Positions 47,266 to 56,515 of a DNA stretch of 64,000 nucleotides are shown piece by piece (positions within the stretch are counted from its first letter, which is position 1; every line of letters begins with the position of its first letter). The notes beneath the pieces were generated by a model, which did no database searches, had not been told where the DNA came from, and was given only the letters and a program-made list of their open reading frames with translations. Origin of the DNA: Roseibium denhamense (GTDB taxonomy: Bacteria; Pseudomonadota; Alphaproteobacteria; Rhizobiales; Stappiaceae); NCBI RefSeq assembly GCF_009711415.1, contig NZ_SMLZ01000115.1:189543-253542 (forward strand). The letters are read 5' to 3'. The position numbers and the translations under genes are program-made.

Positions 47266-47652
47266 TTACGCAGCTCCTTCGCTTCTCGGGATGATCTGAA
47301 AGACTTTCGACATGATTTGCCAGCGGCCGCCATCGCGCACGAAGGTCAGAAAATCGACGAAGTCGGATTGGCCGATCGAGCAGCGGACCCGGGCAAAGCC
47401 GGTATTGGCGCCTGCAAGCTGGATGCCGTCTATAACGTCGCGCCTCGGCTCTCCGCGCGAAGCCGGTGATTGGCGGGCGGCCACCACCGGCACATATTCG
47501 GCCATGGTCCGGTGGAGGAGGGGTGTTTCGTCGGCGGTGGCATAGACCGCTTTTTTATGAAACACCTTTTGAAGCAGCTCCGTGTCGCAATGATAAAGCG
47601 CATCGAAATAGTCCGATATCACCGCCTGGATCTCGGCAAGGGCCTGAGTCAT
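47266..47652 (-). CDS. NTF2-like (lumazine-binding-type) small protein
   Basis: A 128-residue cone-fold protein: IQAVISDYFDALYHCDTELLQKVFHKKAVYATADE, then VIDGIQLAGANTGFARVRCSIGQSDFVDFLTFVRDGGRWQIMSKVF. This is the nuclear transport factor 2 superfamily pattern (Lumazine_bd_2/SnoaL-like). Members may be enzymes or small-molecule binders; the role here is unknown. It overlaps the GST stop by 4 bases and lies 3 bases before the tautomerase. Confidence 0.85.
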   Translation of the reverse strand: MTQALAEIQAVISDYFDALYHCDTELLQKVFHKKAVYATADETPLLHRTMAEYVPVVAARQSPASRGEPRRDVIDGIQLAGANTGFARVRCSIGQSDFVDFLTFVRDGGRWQIMSKVFQIIPRSEGAA

Positions 47653-48260
47653 GCTGCCAATCCCTCGGTTTCAAGGGCCATCTGCACGGATCTGCGGGCC
47701 CGTATCCGGTCCACATAGGCTTGCGTGTGCGGCCAGTCCGCCAAGGAAACGCCAATAAACGTTGTCCAGTTCAAAATGACGAAGGCGTAGGCATCCGCCA
47801 CGGAAAACCGGTTGCCGAGAAGATATTCGTTTTCCTGGCTCAGGAGGCGCTCAAACTGCGTGAGTTTGCTCCGGAGTTTTGCCGCGTTTTCGGCCTGCCG
47901 GTCTTGTGAAAACGTTGCGCCTGAAAAATAGGGGCTGAACGCCTTGTGCAATTCGGACGACAGGAAACTCAGGATTTCCAGAAGCCGGTAGTGACTGTCT
48001 CCTTCACTGTCATTTGCAGCAAGCGCCGGGAACCGGCCGGCGAGAAAAGCCAGGATCGCGGTGTTTTCCGTCAGAACCGACCCGTCCGCCTGCTCAAGAG
48101 CGGGCACATATCCCCGCGGATTGATCAAGGAAAAGTCGGCGCCGCTTTCCGTTAACCCTTGTGCGGTGTCGACTTTTTCCAAGGCATAATCCGCGCCCGC
48201 CTCATTTAAAAGAATGTGAGCTGCCATCGAGCAAGCGCCTGATTTATAATAGAGTTTCAT
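47649..48260 (-). CDS. Glutathione S-transferase
   Basis: A 203-residue beta-class-like GST: MKLYYKSGACSMAAHILLNEAGADYALEKVD, with Cys10 and Ser11 in the bacterial beta-class active-site position, NPRGYVPALEQADGSVLTENTAILAFLAGRFP (cis-Pro and EN), and the helical C-domain ending YLLGNRFSVADAYAFVILNW. First gene of the GST-NTF2-tautomerase operon, divergent from the HxlR regulator with 135 bases between, which suggests control by it. Confidence 0.92.
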   Translation of the reverse strand: MKLYYKSGACSMAAHILLNEAGADYALEKVDTAQGLTESGADFSLINPRGYVPALEQADGSVLTENTAILAFLAGRFPALAANDSEGDSHYRLLEILSFLSSELHKAFSPYFSGATFSQDRQAENAAKLRSKLTQFERLLSQENEYLLGNRFSVADAYAFVILNWTTFIGVSLADWPHTQAYVDRIRARRSVQMALETEGLAA

Positions 48261-48395
48261 GTTTCGTCTCTCGTGTTGCTGGTGATGGCAAGAACGTGGT
48301 ACATAAGGTTTCTTGTGGCAAGTTAGTTTCCATTAGAAACCGGAATAACGGGTTACCCGCAGGAAACCCGATAACTTTCAAATGATGATCAGGCG

Positions 48396-48815
48396 GTGTC
48401 TATGTCCTTGAAAATGCGGAAGAACAGAAGCCCCAAGCCGCCCGAGCCGTGCTTGCTGACGGAGTGCATGCAGGTGATCGCCGGGGCCTGGGCACCCAAT
48501 GTCATCTGGTGCCTGCGGGCCGGACCGCGCCGGTTCAACGAACTCAAGGCCGATATTCCGCCGGTCTCCGCCAAGATCCTGTCGGCGCGGCTTTCAGAAT
48601 TGGAGCGACGCGGGGTCCTCACGCGGACGGCTAAACCGACTTCGCCGCCTTCGGTGGAATACGAACTTACGGATTTGGGGTGCGAACTGATCCCGGCGCT
48701 GGAAGCCATTGTCGAAGTCGGGCACAAGCTGAAGGCCCTGCGTGGCGATCATTCAGATCAGCGGGCGACAAATCAGACCCGATTTACCGCTCAAAGCGGA
48801 TCGATTGTGGAGTGA
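48396..48815 (+). CDS. HxlR family transcriptional regulator
   Basis: A 139-residue winged-helix protein: CLLTECMQVIAGAWAPNVIWCLRAGPRRFNELKADIPPVSAKILSARLSELERRGVLTRT (about 19-78) is the HxlR core, with a Cys near the start as in redox- or quinone-responsive members. The start is GTG 48396 or ATG 48402. Residues about 121-139 (SDQRATNQTRF...) are encoded by a copy of the dispersed stem-loop repeat, so the tail is not part of the ancestral protein. Divergent from the GST operon, its likely target. Confidence 0.88.
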   Translation: MSMSLKMRKNRSPKPPEPCLLTECMQVIAGAWAPNVIWCLRAGPRRFNELKADIPPVSAKILSARLSELERRGVLTRTAKPTSPPSVEYELTDLGCELIPALEAIVEVGHKLKALRGDHSDQRATNQTRFTAQSGSIVE

Positions 48816-48856
48816 TAGAGCATCTTTGGGCGGTTGGAGCGAAACGCACGATGCTT
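48755..48856 (+). repeat. Dispersed 3'-end stem-loop repeat, copy B (inside hxlR 3' end)
   Basis: CAGATCAGCGGGCGACAAATC then GATTTACCGCTC form stem 1; linker AAAGCGGATCGATTGTGGAG matches copy A; stem 2 GAGCATC (48818-48824) pairs with GATGCTT (48849-48855). Unlike copies A and C it begins CAGATCAG, without the TAG stop, and the upstream frame runs on to TGA at 48813. Confidence 0.75.
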
Positions 48857-49539
48857 TCGCTTGCGAGGCCGCGGAACAGTCATTTCCCGTTTGGCCGTTG
48901 GTGCAGGCCGGGTCCCATTGGGGGCGAGGCTCCTGACATTTGAAAAACTTATCCCCGCTGTTTCGAGCTGGTGTATCGTTTGTCCCGTTCCTGCCGGCAC
49001 GGGGCCGACAACGGACCGTCCGTTCGTGGGTGGCAGGGGCAGAAGATCAGGATTTTGTCCAAGAATAACGGACTTGGGCGGATCCGGTGGGTTTCAGCCG
49101 GTATTGGCCCCGCCAGCGGGTTCCAGGCGCTGCGGGAAAGAGCCGGAAGAAGGCGATGCCGTCTTGAGAGGTTGCCCTCTTTAGATCCGGTAGTCCCCGG
49201 AAAGAGACCCTTTGGGAAAGATCTTCAGGCAGGCAGACCGCCTTGCTTCTCCCACACTCCTTTTCTCACCACCCGGCAAGTCCGGTGTGCCTGCCATCCC
49301 GTTGCTCGGCAACGGTCTGATCGCCAGAACGCCGGAGGGGTCCCTCGCGGCGCTGCTTGTGCTGTCGAAAGACATGTTTCTACACGCGTACCGGTGATCC
49401 GCAGCACAGGGGGCGGCGGCGGGGTTCCCTTACATCTCCTGACGAGGTTGCCGGGCTCAAGTCCACTTGCCCGGGAGTTGTTGTGTTTTGCAATGTAATA
49501 ACATTACATATGCCGTTTCGACCCACACTGGAGATATAC
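48857..49539. other. Long gene-free stretch between hxlR and folE
   Basis: Nearly 690 bases without a credible gene. Several open frames exist but show no start site, domain or typical composition. The stretch 48960-49200 is rich in short complementary blocks (CCTGCC with GGCAGG, CGGACCGTCCG), as a structured RNA might be, but I found no RNase P, tmRNA, SRP or 6S signature. The only clear site is the palindrome at 49493 before folE. Confidence 0.45.
49493..49509. promoter_or_regulatory. 17-bp palindrome before folE, possible metal-regulator operator
   Basis: ATGTAATAACATTACAT: arms ATGTAAT and ATTACAT around AAC, 31 bases before the folE ATG. The AT-rich dyad resembles Zur/Fur-family boxes (TGTTATA-type). 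FolE is zinc-dependent, so zinc control is plausible but unproven. Confidence 0.55.
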
Positions 49540-50193
49540 ATGTCATTGCTAGAAGCGCAGCCAGATGATGGCTTTGCGGCCCGGGAAACCGAAAGGACAG
49601 GCCTCAAGCCGCGCCCGAAACGGGAGGATGTGGAAGCGGCCGTCCGCTTGATGATCGAGTGGGCGGGGGATGACCCGGACCGCGAAGGGCTGGTCGACAC
49701 ACCTGCCCGTGTGGTGCGGGCTTATGAAGATTTCTTCGAAGGCTACAAGACAGACCCGGCCGAGATGCTGGCCCGCACGTTTGAAGAAGCAGATGGCTAT
49801 GATGACATCGTGGCTCTCCGCAATCTGCGGTTTGAATCCCACTGCGAGCACCATATCGTGCCGATTATCGGCAAGGTTCACATAGCCTATCTTCCTGCCG
49901 GACGGGTGGTCGGGATCAGCAAGCTGGCCCGGGTCGTGGAGGTGTTTGCAAAGCGTTTGCAGATCCAGGAAACGCTGACGGCTCAGATTGCGGAAACGAT
50001 CGACACCGTTTTGAAGCCGCGCGGGGTCGCCGTTGTCATGGAGGCCGCGCATATGTGCATGACGACGCGCGGGGTCAAAAAACCAGGTGTTTCCATGATG
50101 ACGCGGCGCATGCTCGGAGAGTTTGCAACGGACCGTGATTTGCGGCGCGAGTTTCTCGCCTCCCTTAACGCGCCGCAGGAACGTTTCGGTTAG
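49540..50193 (+). CDS. folE: GTP cyclohydrolase I
   Basis: FolE converts GTP to dihydroneopterin triphosphate, the first step of folate synthesis. The 217-residue protein has the zinc ligands in [20 protein letters not shown] (Cys and His) and [14 protein letters not shown] (Cys), with [20 protein letters not shown] and QERF-like end. ATG 49540 follows GGAGATATAC; in-frame sequence upstream has no family character. Preceded by a palindrome that may be a metal-regulator site. Confidence 0.97.
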   Translation: MSLLEAQPDDGFAARETERTGLKPRPKREDVEAAVRLMIEWAGDDPDREGLVDTPARVVRAYEDFFEGYKTDPAEMLARTFEEADGYDDIVALRNLRFESHCEHHIVPIIGKVHIAYLPAGRVVGISKLARVVEVFAKRLQIQETLTAQIAETIDTVLKPRGVAVVMEAAHMCMTTRGVKKPGVSMMTRRMLGEFATDRDLRREFLASLNAPQERFG

Positions 50194-50379
50194 CATCAAG
50201 CACTTCGCGGCTGTTCTTTACCGTCTGTTTACCATAATCGTGCTCGTCTTGACGTTAAGGAATGACAGTGCGTCTGCCGCAAATGTGATGCGGCTGCGCG
50301 GTGGGTTTATGGTTGGATAGGATCTGGAAGATCTGTCCCGCCTTCCGCGCAGCTGCTCCGACGGACCAAGGACACGACG

Positions 50380-51045
50380 ATGGCATTGAAGTTGAGCCGC
50401 CGCTGGCTGATTGCGGCCTCTCCGTTTTTGCTCGCGGCTTGCCAGAGCAAGACCCAGCAGTCGGTTGTCGAGGCCGGCCTCGTGCCGCTTGCCGATGGCA
50501 CGCCGGATTATGCGCTGGCCTATGCGCCGGTCCGAGATGGCGGCTTTTCTCTGCCGGCCATCGATTATCTGAGCGTCGATCCGAAGTTTCTGCGGCAGCA
50601 GGTCTGGTATCCGACCAATCAGGAACCGGGGACAATCGTCGTCGATCCGGCGAACAAGTTTCTCTATTTCATCCAGCCCGGCAGCCGCGCGATCCGCTAC
50701 GGCATTGGGGTCGGCCGCGCCGGATTTGCCTGGAACGGGGAGGCGGTCATCCGCTTCAAACGGATTTGGCCAAAATGGTTCCCGCCGGATGAGATGATCG
50801 AACGCGATCCGAGTCTTGAAAAATATCGTGATGGCCAAGAGGGCGGGCCATCCAATCCCATTGGCGCGCGCGGCCTTTATCTGTGGCAGGGCAATGTGGA
50901 TACGCTTTACCGGATCCACGGCACCAACCAGCCCCAGAGCATTGGAACCAATGCCTCGTCCGGCTGTATCCGCATGTGGCACCAGGACATTATCGATCTT
51001 TACGAGCGCGTTCAGATCGGCGCCAAGGTTGTCGTTTTGGGATAA
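50380..51045 (+). CDS. L,D-transpeptidase (YkuD domain), probable lipoprotein
   Basis: Forms 3-3 peptidoglycan cross-links or attaches proteins to peptidoglycan in the periplasm. The 221-residue protein has a lipoprotein-like signal (WLIAASPFLLAACQSKTQQ, lipobox LAAC) and a YkuD domain with IVVDPANKFLYFIQPGSRAIRYGIGVGRAGFAW and the catalytic segment YRIHGTNQPQSIGTNASSGCIRMWHQDI (His and Cys). Alphaproteobacteria carry many paralogues of this type; its specific substrate is not known. Confidence 0.93.
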   Translation: MALKLSRRWLIAASPFLLAACQSKTQQSVVEAGLVPLADGTPDYALAYAPVRDGGFSLPAIDYLSVDPKFLRQQVWYPTNQEPGTIVVDPANKFLYFIQPGSRAIRYGIGVGRAGFAWNGEAVIRFKRIWPKWFPPDEMIERDPSLEKYRDGQEGGPSNPIGARGLYLWQGNVDTLYRIHGTNQPQSIGTNASSGCIRMWHQDIIDLYERVQIGAKVVVLG

Positions 51046-51051
51046 CCAGTC

Positions 51052-51450
51052 TCAGTCCTTGGTAAATTCAACCAGGTCCCAGAGGTTTCCATAAAGGTCC
51101 TTGAAGACGGCAACCGTGCCATAGTCTGCCGTCTTCGGATCTCGGGTAAACTCAACGCCCCGGTTCTTGTAAGCCTCAAAATCCCGCCAGAAATCATCCG
51201 TTTGCAAGAACAGGAATACCCGGTCGCCCGCCTGGTCTCCGATATAGGCCGCCTGATGGTCATTGGAGGCGCGGGCCAGAAGGACGGAGGCATCTCCGTC
51301 CCCTTGCGGTTTGACCACCACCCAGCGTTTGTCCTGTTCCGGCTGATAAGTGTCCTCAACCAGCTCAAAGCCGAGCTTCTCGGTGTAAAAGGCAATGGCT
51401 TCGTCATAGTCGCGAACCACAACGGCGACGTGGGCAAGGGACTGTTTCAT
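51052..51450 (-). CDS. VOC family (glyoxalase-like) protein
   Basis: A 132-residue vicinal-oxygen-chelate protein: HVAVVVRDYDEAIAFYTEKLGFELVEDTY (first beta-alpha-beta module, metal-ligand His7), RVFLFLQTDDFWRDFEAYKNRGVEF and FKDLYGNLWDLVEF (second module, with Glu near the end). Could be a glyoxalase, dioxygenase or resistance protein; not predictable. Converges with the L,D-transpeptidase gene. Confidence 0.9.
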   Translation of the reverse strand: MKQSLAHVAVVVRDYDEAIAFYTEKLGFELVEDTYQPEQDKRWVVVKPQGDGDASVLLARASNDHQAAYIGDQAGDRVFLFLQTDDFWRDFEAYKNRGVEFTRDPKTADYGTVAVFKDLYGNLWDLVEFTKD

Positions 51451-51595
51451 GACAGGGTCCGGTCAGGTTGGGCTTACTTCGTGAGGCTGGTATCAGAGCA
51501 AATCGCATTTTTTTGGTGTCGTCTTTCACTCTCTAAAATCAATGATTTCAACGCAAAAGACGACACATGATGAATACGAATGAATGCGATACGCG

Positions 51596-52423
51596 CTAGT
51601 TCTGCCGGTGGTAAATGTCTTTGACCGCACTGGAATCCTGATTGGCGTCAATCCATCGCTCGATGTTTTGGCGCAGCAGCGCGTCCGCAGTGCCGTCGGC
51701 CAGATATTCCAGGTATTTCCGGCTGACCTGAGGCAAGAGATGCCGGCAATTGGACCCAAGTGTGAAGGCGCTATGCACATAACCCTCCATAATGTTCTTG
51801 TCCAACGGCACAATCTCAAGTTTGCCAGCCATCGACCGGCTTAAGGCGCCAAACTGAGCAAGCCCTACATAGCGCCCGTGTATGATGTAATCGACCCTCC
51901 CCAGCACAAGCCGGTTCACGTTGTCGGAAAGTGTGAAATCGTCCGAAAGAGCCAGTATCTGCAAGACAAAGCTGTCGAGCGGTTCGCCGTAGCGGTCACC
52001 GGCATTCTTGCTGCCGCGTTTGGCCGAAAGATCGCTCCAGGTCTCAAATGGGAAAGTCCGGTTTTCCAGCGTGAAGATGGCGAAGGGATTTTCGAAGGCC
52101 GGTGTTGTTGTAAATTCAAGATAGGTTTCGCGTTCCGATGTCCGCTTTAGTGACATCACGAAATCTATCTCGTTATATTCAGCACTTTTTAGAACGCGTT
52201 TCCATGGACCTGCGAAGACTGCTGTAAACTGAACTCCGAGTTCCTCAAATATCATCTCATTTAGGTCGACACTGGCCCCAACGATCTTGTCCCCTTCCTG
52301 CCAGTGATAGGGAGGGTAATCCGGATGCGCGGATGCAATTACCTTAGAACACGTGTTCTGGCTAACTGCTTTCGCCACAGAACTTAGAAAGACAATCGCT
52401 ACCACAACCGTTAGTAATCGCAT
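51596..52423 (-). CDS. Periplasmic substrate-binding protein (SBP_bac_3-like)
   Basis: A 275-residue exported protein: signal peptide LLTVVVAIVFLSSVAKA, then SKVIASAHPDYPPYHWQEGDKIVGASVDLNEMIFEELGVQFTAVFAGPWKRVLKSAEYNEIDFVMSLKRTSERETYLEFTTTP, the type II periplasmic-binding fold of amino-acid ABC transporters. No transporter genes adjoin, so it may act as a solitary binding or sensor-linked protein. ATG 52423 replaces an upstream in-frame start at 52507. The coding sequence and upstream DNA are more AT-rich than the surrounding genes. Confidence 0.83.
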   Translation of the reverse strand: MRLLTVVVAIVFLSSVAKAVSQNTCSKVIASAHPDYPPYHWQEGDKIVGASVDLNEMIFEELGVQFTAVFAGPWKRVLKSAEYNEIDFVMSLKRTSERETYLEFTTTPAFENPFAIFTLENRTFPFETWSDLSAKRGSKNAGDRYGEPLDSFVLQILALSDDFTLSDNVNRLVLGRVDYIIHGRYVGLAQFGALSRSMAGKLEIVPLDKNIMEGYVHSAFTLGSNCRHLLPQVSRKYLEYLADGTADALLRQNIERWIDANQDSSAVKDIYHRQN

Positions 52424-52760
52424 CGCCAGCTCCAGAAGGCGTTTCCCAGGTAGATTCAATGCCGAATGACAAAAAGACTTTATCCGACGCTGTTGCGCAA
52501 TTGTCAAAATCTGCGATCAATTAGTGAAAGATGAAATAGTGTTTTCAAAAGTATAAAGTGAAAACCTAAGGTAGGCAAAAGCATTATTAATCGCATTGCT
52601 ATTGTTGCGGTGCGAAATTGAAACTGTTCAAGTTTAATTATTTAAAGTCATTCCGGCCGGAGGAGGGTGTGAATACGTTGGATTGCAACATACATAATCA
52701 GGCTTGCGGTCCAGAATTTGGATGTTCGGACAAAGCGCATTGGTCGGATTTGTTTAAACA
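52424..52760. other. AT-rich gene-free stretch
   Basis: 337 bases, clearly lower in G+C than its flanks (for example 52540-52640), between the leftward binding-protein gene and the leftward SAP-like gene. A 63-codon frame on the plus strand (52618-52809) has no domain or good ribosome-binding site and is not called. Probably holds the promoter of the binding-protein gene. Confidence 0.5.
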
Positions 52761-53345
52761 TCATCCGGCGAGTGCCTGTGCGATCAACTTCCTTGCAAAC
52801 ACGGATTGACGCGCGCGCTCCTCGGCCCAAGCGCCTTCCAGTTCGGCTTTTGTCAGGCCCTTGTCCTTCATTGCCCGGAAGAAACGTACGCGCTGGAGTG
52901 TCTTCTTGGATTCAAATTCACCTGCATTTTGCCGCCGTTCATATTCGCCCTGCCAGTAAGCGGCAAAATCTTCGAAGGACGGGCAGATACCCTCATGCCA
53001 TTTCGCCTTGATCCAGTCCATGCCGTAGGTGGTATAGGCAAAATGACTACCAATCAAACCGCGCAATATCATCCGATGGGCCTGGTTGTTGGTAAAGACC
53101 CCCGGTACGATTTGCGTTTTGGCATCATAGTTTGACGCGGATTTTCGGAGCGCCTTTTCCGCCTCAGACATTTTGGCCGTAGCACCTGCCTTTAGGTCAC
53201 CTCTCACGGCAGCGAGAAGCGCAGTCACCATCTCCTGTTTCGAGCCGAGCGGCGGAAAGCCAGCTTCGGCCAGCAGTTCTTTCAGTTCAGGTACCTTGAG
53301 AAAGTAGATGGCCTTTTCAAGCGTTTCCAAATCGTGGTTTTGCAT
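52761..53345 (-). CDS. SAP-like domain protein with DUF6434-like C-terminal region
   Basis: A 194-residue soluble protein. Residues about 10-48 (AIYFLKVPELKELLAEAGFPPLGSKQEMVTALLAAVRG) have the helix-loop-helix of a SAP DNA-binding motif. After a linker, ASNYDAKTQIVPGVFTNNQAHRMILRGLIGSHFAYTTYGMDWIKAKWHEGICPSFEDFAAYW resembles the DUF6434 region often joined to SAP; the end is rich in charged helices (YERRQNAGEFESKKTLQRVRFFRAMKDKG). The role is unknown; nucleic-acid binding is likely. It is downstream of ccrM on the same strand but separated from it by a terminator. Confidence 0.65.
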   Translation of the reverse strand: MQNHDLETLEKAIYFLKVPELKELLAEAGFPPLGSKQEMVTALLAAVRGDLKAGATAKMSEAEKALRKSASNYDAKTQIVPGVFTNNQAHRMILRGLIGSHFAYTTYGMDWIKAKWHEGICPSFEDFAAYWQGEYERRQNAGEFESKKTLQRVRFFRAMKDKGLTKAELEGAWAEERARQSVFARKLIAQALAG

Positions 53346-53472
53346 TCCTGTCTTCTCGTCAGGTTTCGCGGGGCAAGCTTCGCCGGTAACTGTGCCTTAC
53401 ACATGGCGCAGTGTGTTCAATCGGGTAGAGGCGGGCCTCGCCGGATCTTTGACTAAGCGGGGCCGTGCGGCC

Positions 53473-53507
53473 AAAAAAATGCCCGCCTCCTTTTCTGGGA
53501 GACGGGC
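53473..53507 (-). terminator. Terminator after ccrM
   Basis: On the minus strand GCCCGTCTCC, loop CAGAAAA, GGAGGCGGGC, then ATTTTTTTGG. It lies about 100 bases beyond the ccrM stop, before the SAP-like gene. Confidence 0.85.
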
Positions 53508-53600
53508 GAAGGTTGATTGATCTCGCGGGGTCGCGAAGGTCACGTCTTCTTGGCTTTAGGCCGTTGGGGCAGCTGATTGGACAAGCTGCTCCAAGGTGTT

Positions 53601-54794
<1,194 letters not shown>

Positions 54795-54829
54795 TCAGTT
54801 ATTAAGCGGCTGGAAGAAAAATATCCTTT

Positions 54830-54834
54830 GAATC
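54830..54834. promoter_or_regulatory. GANTC site upstream of ccrM
   Basis: GAATC, 90 bases before the ccrM ATG. In Caulobacter, methylation of GANTC sites in the ccrM promoter region feeds back on its expression; whether this site does so here is inference. Confidence 0.5.
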
Positions 54835-54871
54835 AATGGTTTGTTTACAATCGTAAAAGTTAAATGAGAAG

Positions 54872-55558
54872 TTAACGGGCTGTCCCGGCCGAAAACGCCA
54901 GAATTCTGCTGATTTCTGTCAATGGACGACCGGAAGTTGTCTTCCATTCGTTAAACGCGGCTTGGATCGCGTTCAGATTTTTTTTCGACAAGGAGGCGGT
55001 TTCAATCACCTGTTCACGCAGAAGTGCGTTAACCACGTCAACGGTCAGGATGAAACTCTCCTTGCCCATGAAGCGGAGAGCGATTTGTCCCGTCGTACCA
55101 CCAAGCCGGCTGCCGCGCTTCTTCATAAGCTCCATCAGCCCCACCTGGTCCTCCACCGGATAGCGGGCAAAGAAGCGGGCTGCGCTCCCGTGCTCTGCCG
55201 CGAGCTCTTTCAGGAAAACGGCATTTGCCTGGACCGATTTGATCTTCTGGCCGTTGCGCACGATCCGTGTGTCGCTGAGAAGGTCTTCAAAGGCTTCATC
55301 GGGCAAAAACGCCAGCCGGGCCACGTCAAAGCCTTCAAAAGCGGTTTCAAACCCCGGCCATTTCTGTTCAATCACCTTCCAGGAAAAGCCTGCCTGAAAG
55401 ATGCACTTTGTGAACATGGCTAGCCAGCGGTCATCGCCAAGCAGCTCAAGCTCTTCGATTGGCTTGGGTGGATTGTGTTCGGCCAGAAGCGCGGTGAGCT
55501 GATCCGCGCCGCCCTTGTTTTCAGCTGCCAGCGCCTCGATCGTGCCAAAGTCATTCAT
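54872..55558 (-). CDS. DNA-3-methyladenine glycosylase I-like protein
   Basis: A 228-residue HhH-GPD-type protein related to Tag: RWLAMFTKCIFQAGFSWKVIEQKWPGFETAFEGFDVARLAFLPDEAFEDLLSDTRIVRNGQKIKSVQANA (about 44-115) follows Tag's DNA-binding and base-pocket core (FQAGFSW.vIe.KW..F..AF..Fd), with FMGKESFILTVDVVNALL after it. The Cys/His zinc residues at the two ends of classical Tag are not present, so it is a divergent Tag-like branch common in alphaproteobacteria. ATG 55558 was chosen; ATG 55621 is an upstream alternative. Activity on 3-methyladenine is probable, not certain. Confidence 0.78.
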   Translation of the reverse strand: MNDFGTIEALAAENKGGADQLTALLAEHNPPKPIEELELLGDDRWLAMFTKCIFQAGFSWKVIEQKWPGFETAFEGFDVARLAFLPDEAFEDLLSDTRIVRNGQKIKSVQANAVFLKELAAEHGSAARFFARYPVEDQVGLMELMKKRGSRLGGTTGQIALRFMGKESFILTVDVVNALLREQVIETASLSKKNLNAIQAAFNEWKTTSGRPLTEISRILAFSAGTAR

Positions 55559-55589
55559 GATTAAATGTCCTCCCCGCATAAGCTGGCGG

Positions 55590-56396
55590 TTAGCGGGTCT
55601 CAAAAGTCCTCGAGCGCTCAAACCGCCGCAGCACCAGGGACAAGGTTACCGTCATCATGAGGTAGATCAGCGAGACGACATTATATGTCTCCAGATACTG
55701 GAACGAGCCGGCGGCATAGACCTTTCCCAATTGGGTGATGTCGGTAACACCCAGTACGGATACAAGGGAGCTGTCCTTGATCATGGCGACAAAGTCATTG
55801 CCGAGCGGCGGCAGAATGGTCTTCAGCGCCTGGGGGAAGATGATCAGCCGGAACCTCAGCCAGCGGGACAGGCCAAGGGCCTTGGCGGCTTCAATCTGGC
55901 CCTTGTCGACGGCCTGGATCCCGGCGCGGAACACCTCGGCGATGAAGGCGGAATAACCGATCATAAGGGCAGTAATCGCCCGCCACAAAAGCGGGAAATC
56001 GCGGGTGCGCAGGGCGTCAAACCCCAGAGGCTCCAGAACGGCGTTCAGCCCCATGATGATCAGGGGTGTTGCCACAAACGCGATGTAGAGCAACAGCACG
56101 ATAATCGGCAGACCACGGACGATTTCAATGTAGAAGCGCGCAAGCTGCCGCAGGACAATCGAGTTCGACAAGGAGGCAAGGGCAAGAAGAAGGCCGAGGA
56201 CGGAGGCCAGAAAGAAGGCCACAAGGGTAACAAAAACGGTGATCCAGATCCCCCTGGACACGGTTGCCATCACCTTGGAATAAACATCGTTGGTCGCGAT
56301 CAGTCCAAGCAAGACAATCGCGATCCCGCAAGCGGCCACAAGCCAGTAAGGAAAGTCTTCCCCTGGTGCTTGGGCCGTGGGCTTTTTGGAGAACAT
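55590..56396 (-). CDS. Amino-acid ABC transporter permease
   Basis: A 268-residue inner-membrane permease of the HisM/GlnP type. After two N-terminal helices (YWLVAACGIAIVLLGLIAT and GIWITVFVTLVAFFLASVLGLLLAL) comes the conserved FYIEIVRGLPIIVLLLYIAF and the ATPase-coupling EAA loop QIEAAKALGLSRWLRFRLIIFPQALKTILPPLGN. It precedes the SBP gene product's partner only; no ATPase gene is present nearby. The binding protein is upstream at 56516 on the same strand. Confidence 0.92.
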   Translation of the reverse strand: MFSKKPTAQAPGEDFPYWLVAACGIAIVLLGLIATNDVYSKVMATVSRGIWITVFVTLVAFFLASVLGLLLALASLSNSIVLRQLARFYIEIVRGLPIIVLLLYIAFVATPLIIMGLNAVLEPLGFDALRTRDFPLLWRAITALMIGYSAFIAEVFRAGIQAVDKGQIEAAKALGLSRWLRFRLIIFPQALKTILPPLGNDFVAMIKDSSLVSVLGVTDITQLGKVYAAGSFQYLETYNVVSLIYLMMTVTLSLVLRRFERSRTFETR

Positions 56397-56515
56397 TTCA
56401 GCCCCTGTGATTGGCGTTTTGAGGACGGGAACTCAAGAGAGACACGTGGGTCTTGAGTTTCGCGTATGCAAATTAGCTCTAAACTTTGCCGGACCACCTT
56501 CTGCTGGCAGCAAAA

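Noticed and set aside
48971-49498. 175-codon frame between hxlR and folE
   Set aside because: Low-complexity Arg/Gly-rich product with no start site or domain; overlaps other frames equally open.
52618-52809. 63-codon frame in the AT-rich stretch
   Set aside because: Its end runs into the SAP-like gene on the other strand and nothing supports translation.
54860-54875. Possible CtrA box upstream of ccrM
   Set aside because: Two TTAA half-sites lie here but are 8 bases apart, not the 7 of the consensus, so it is not called.
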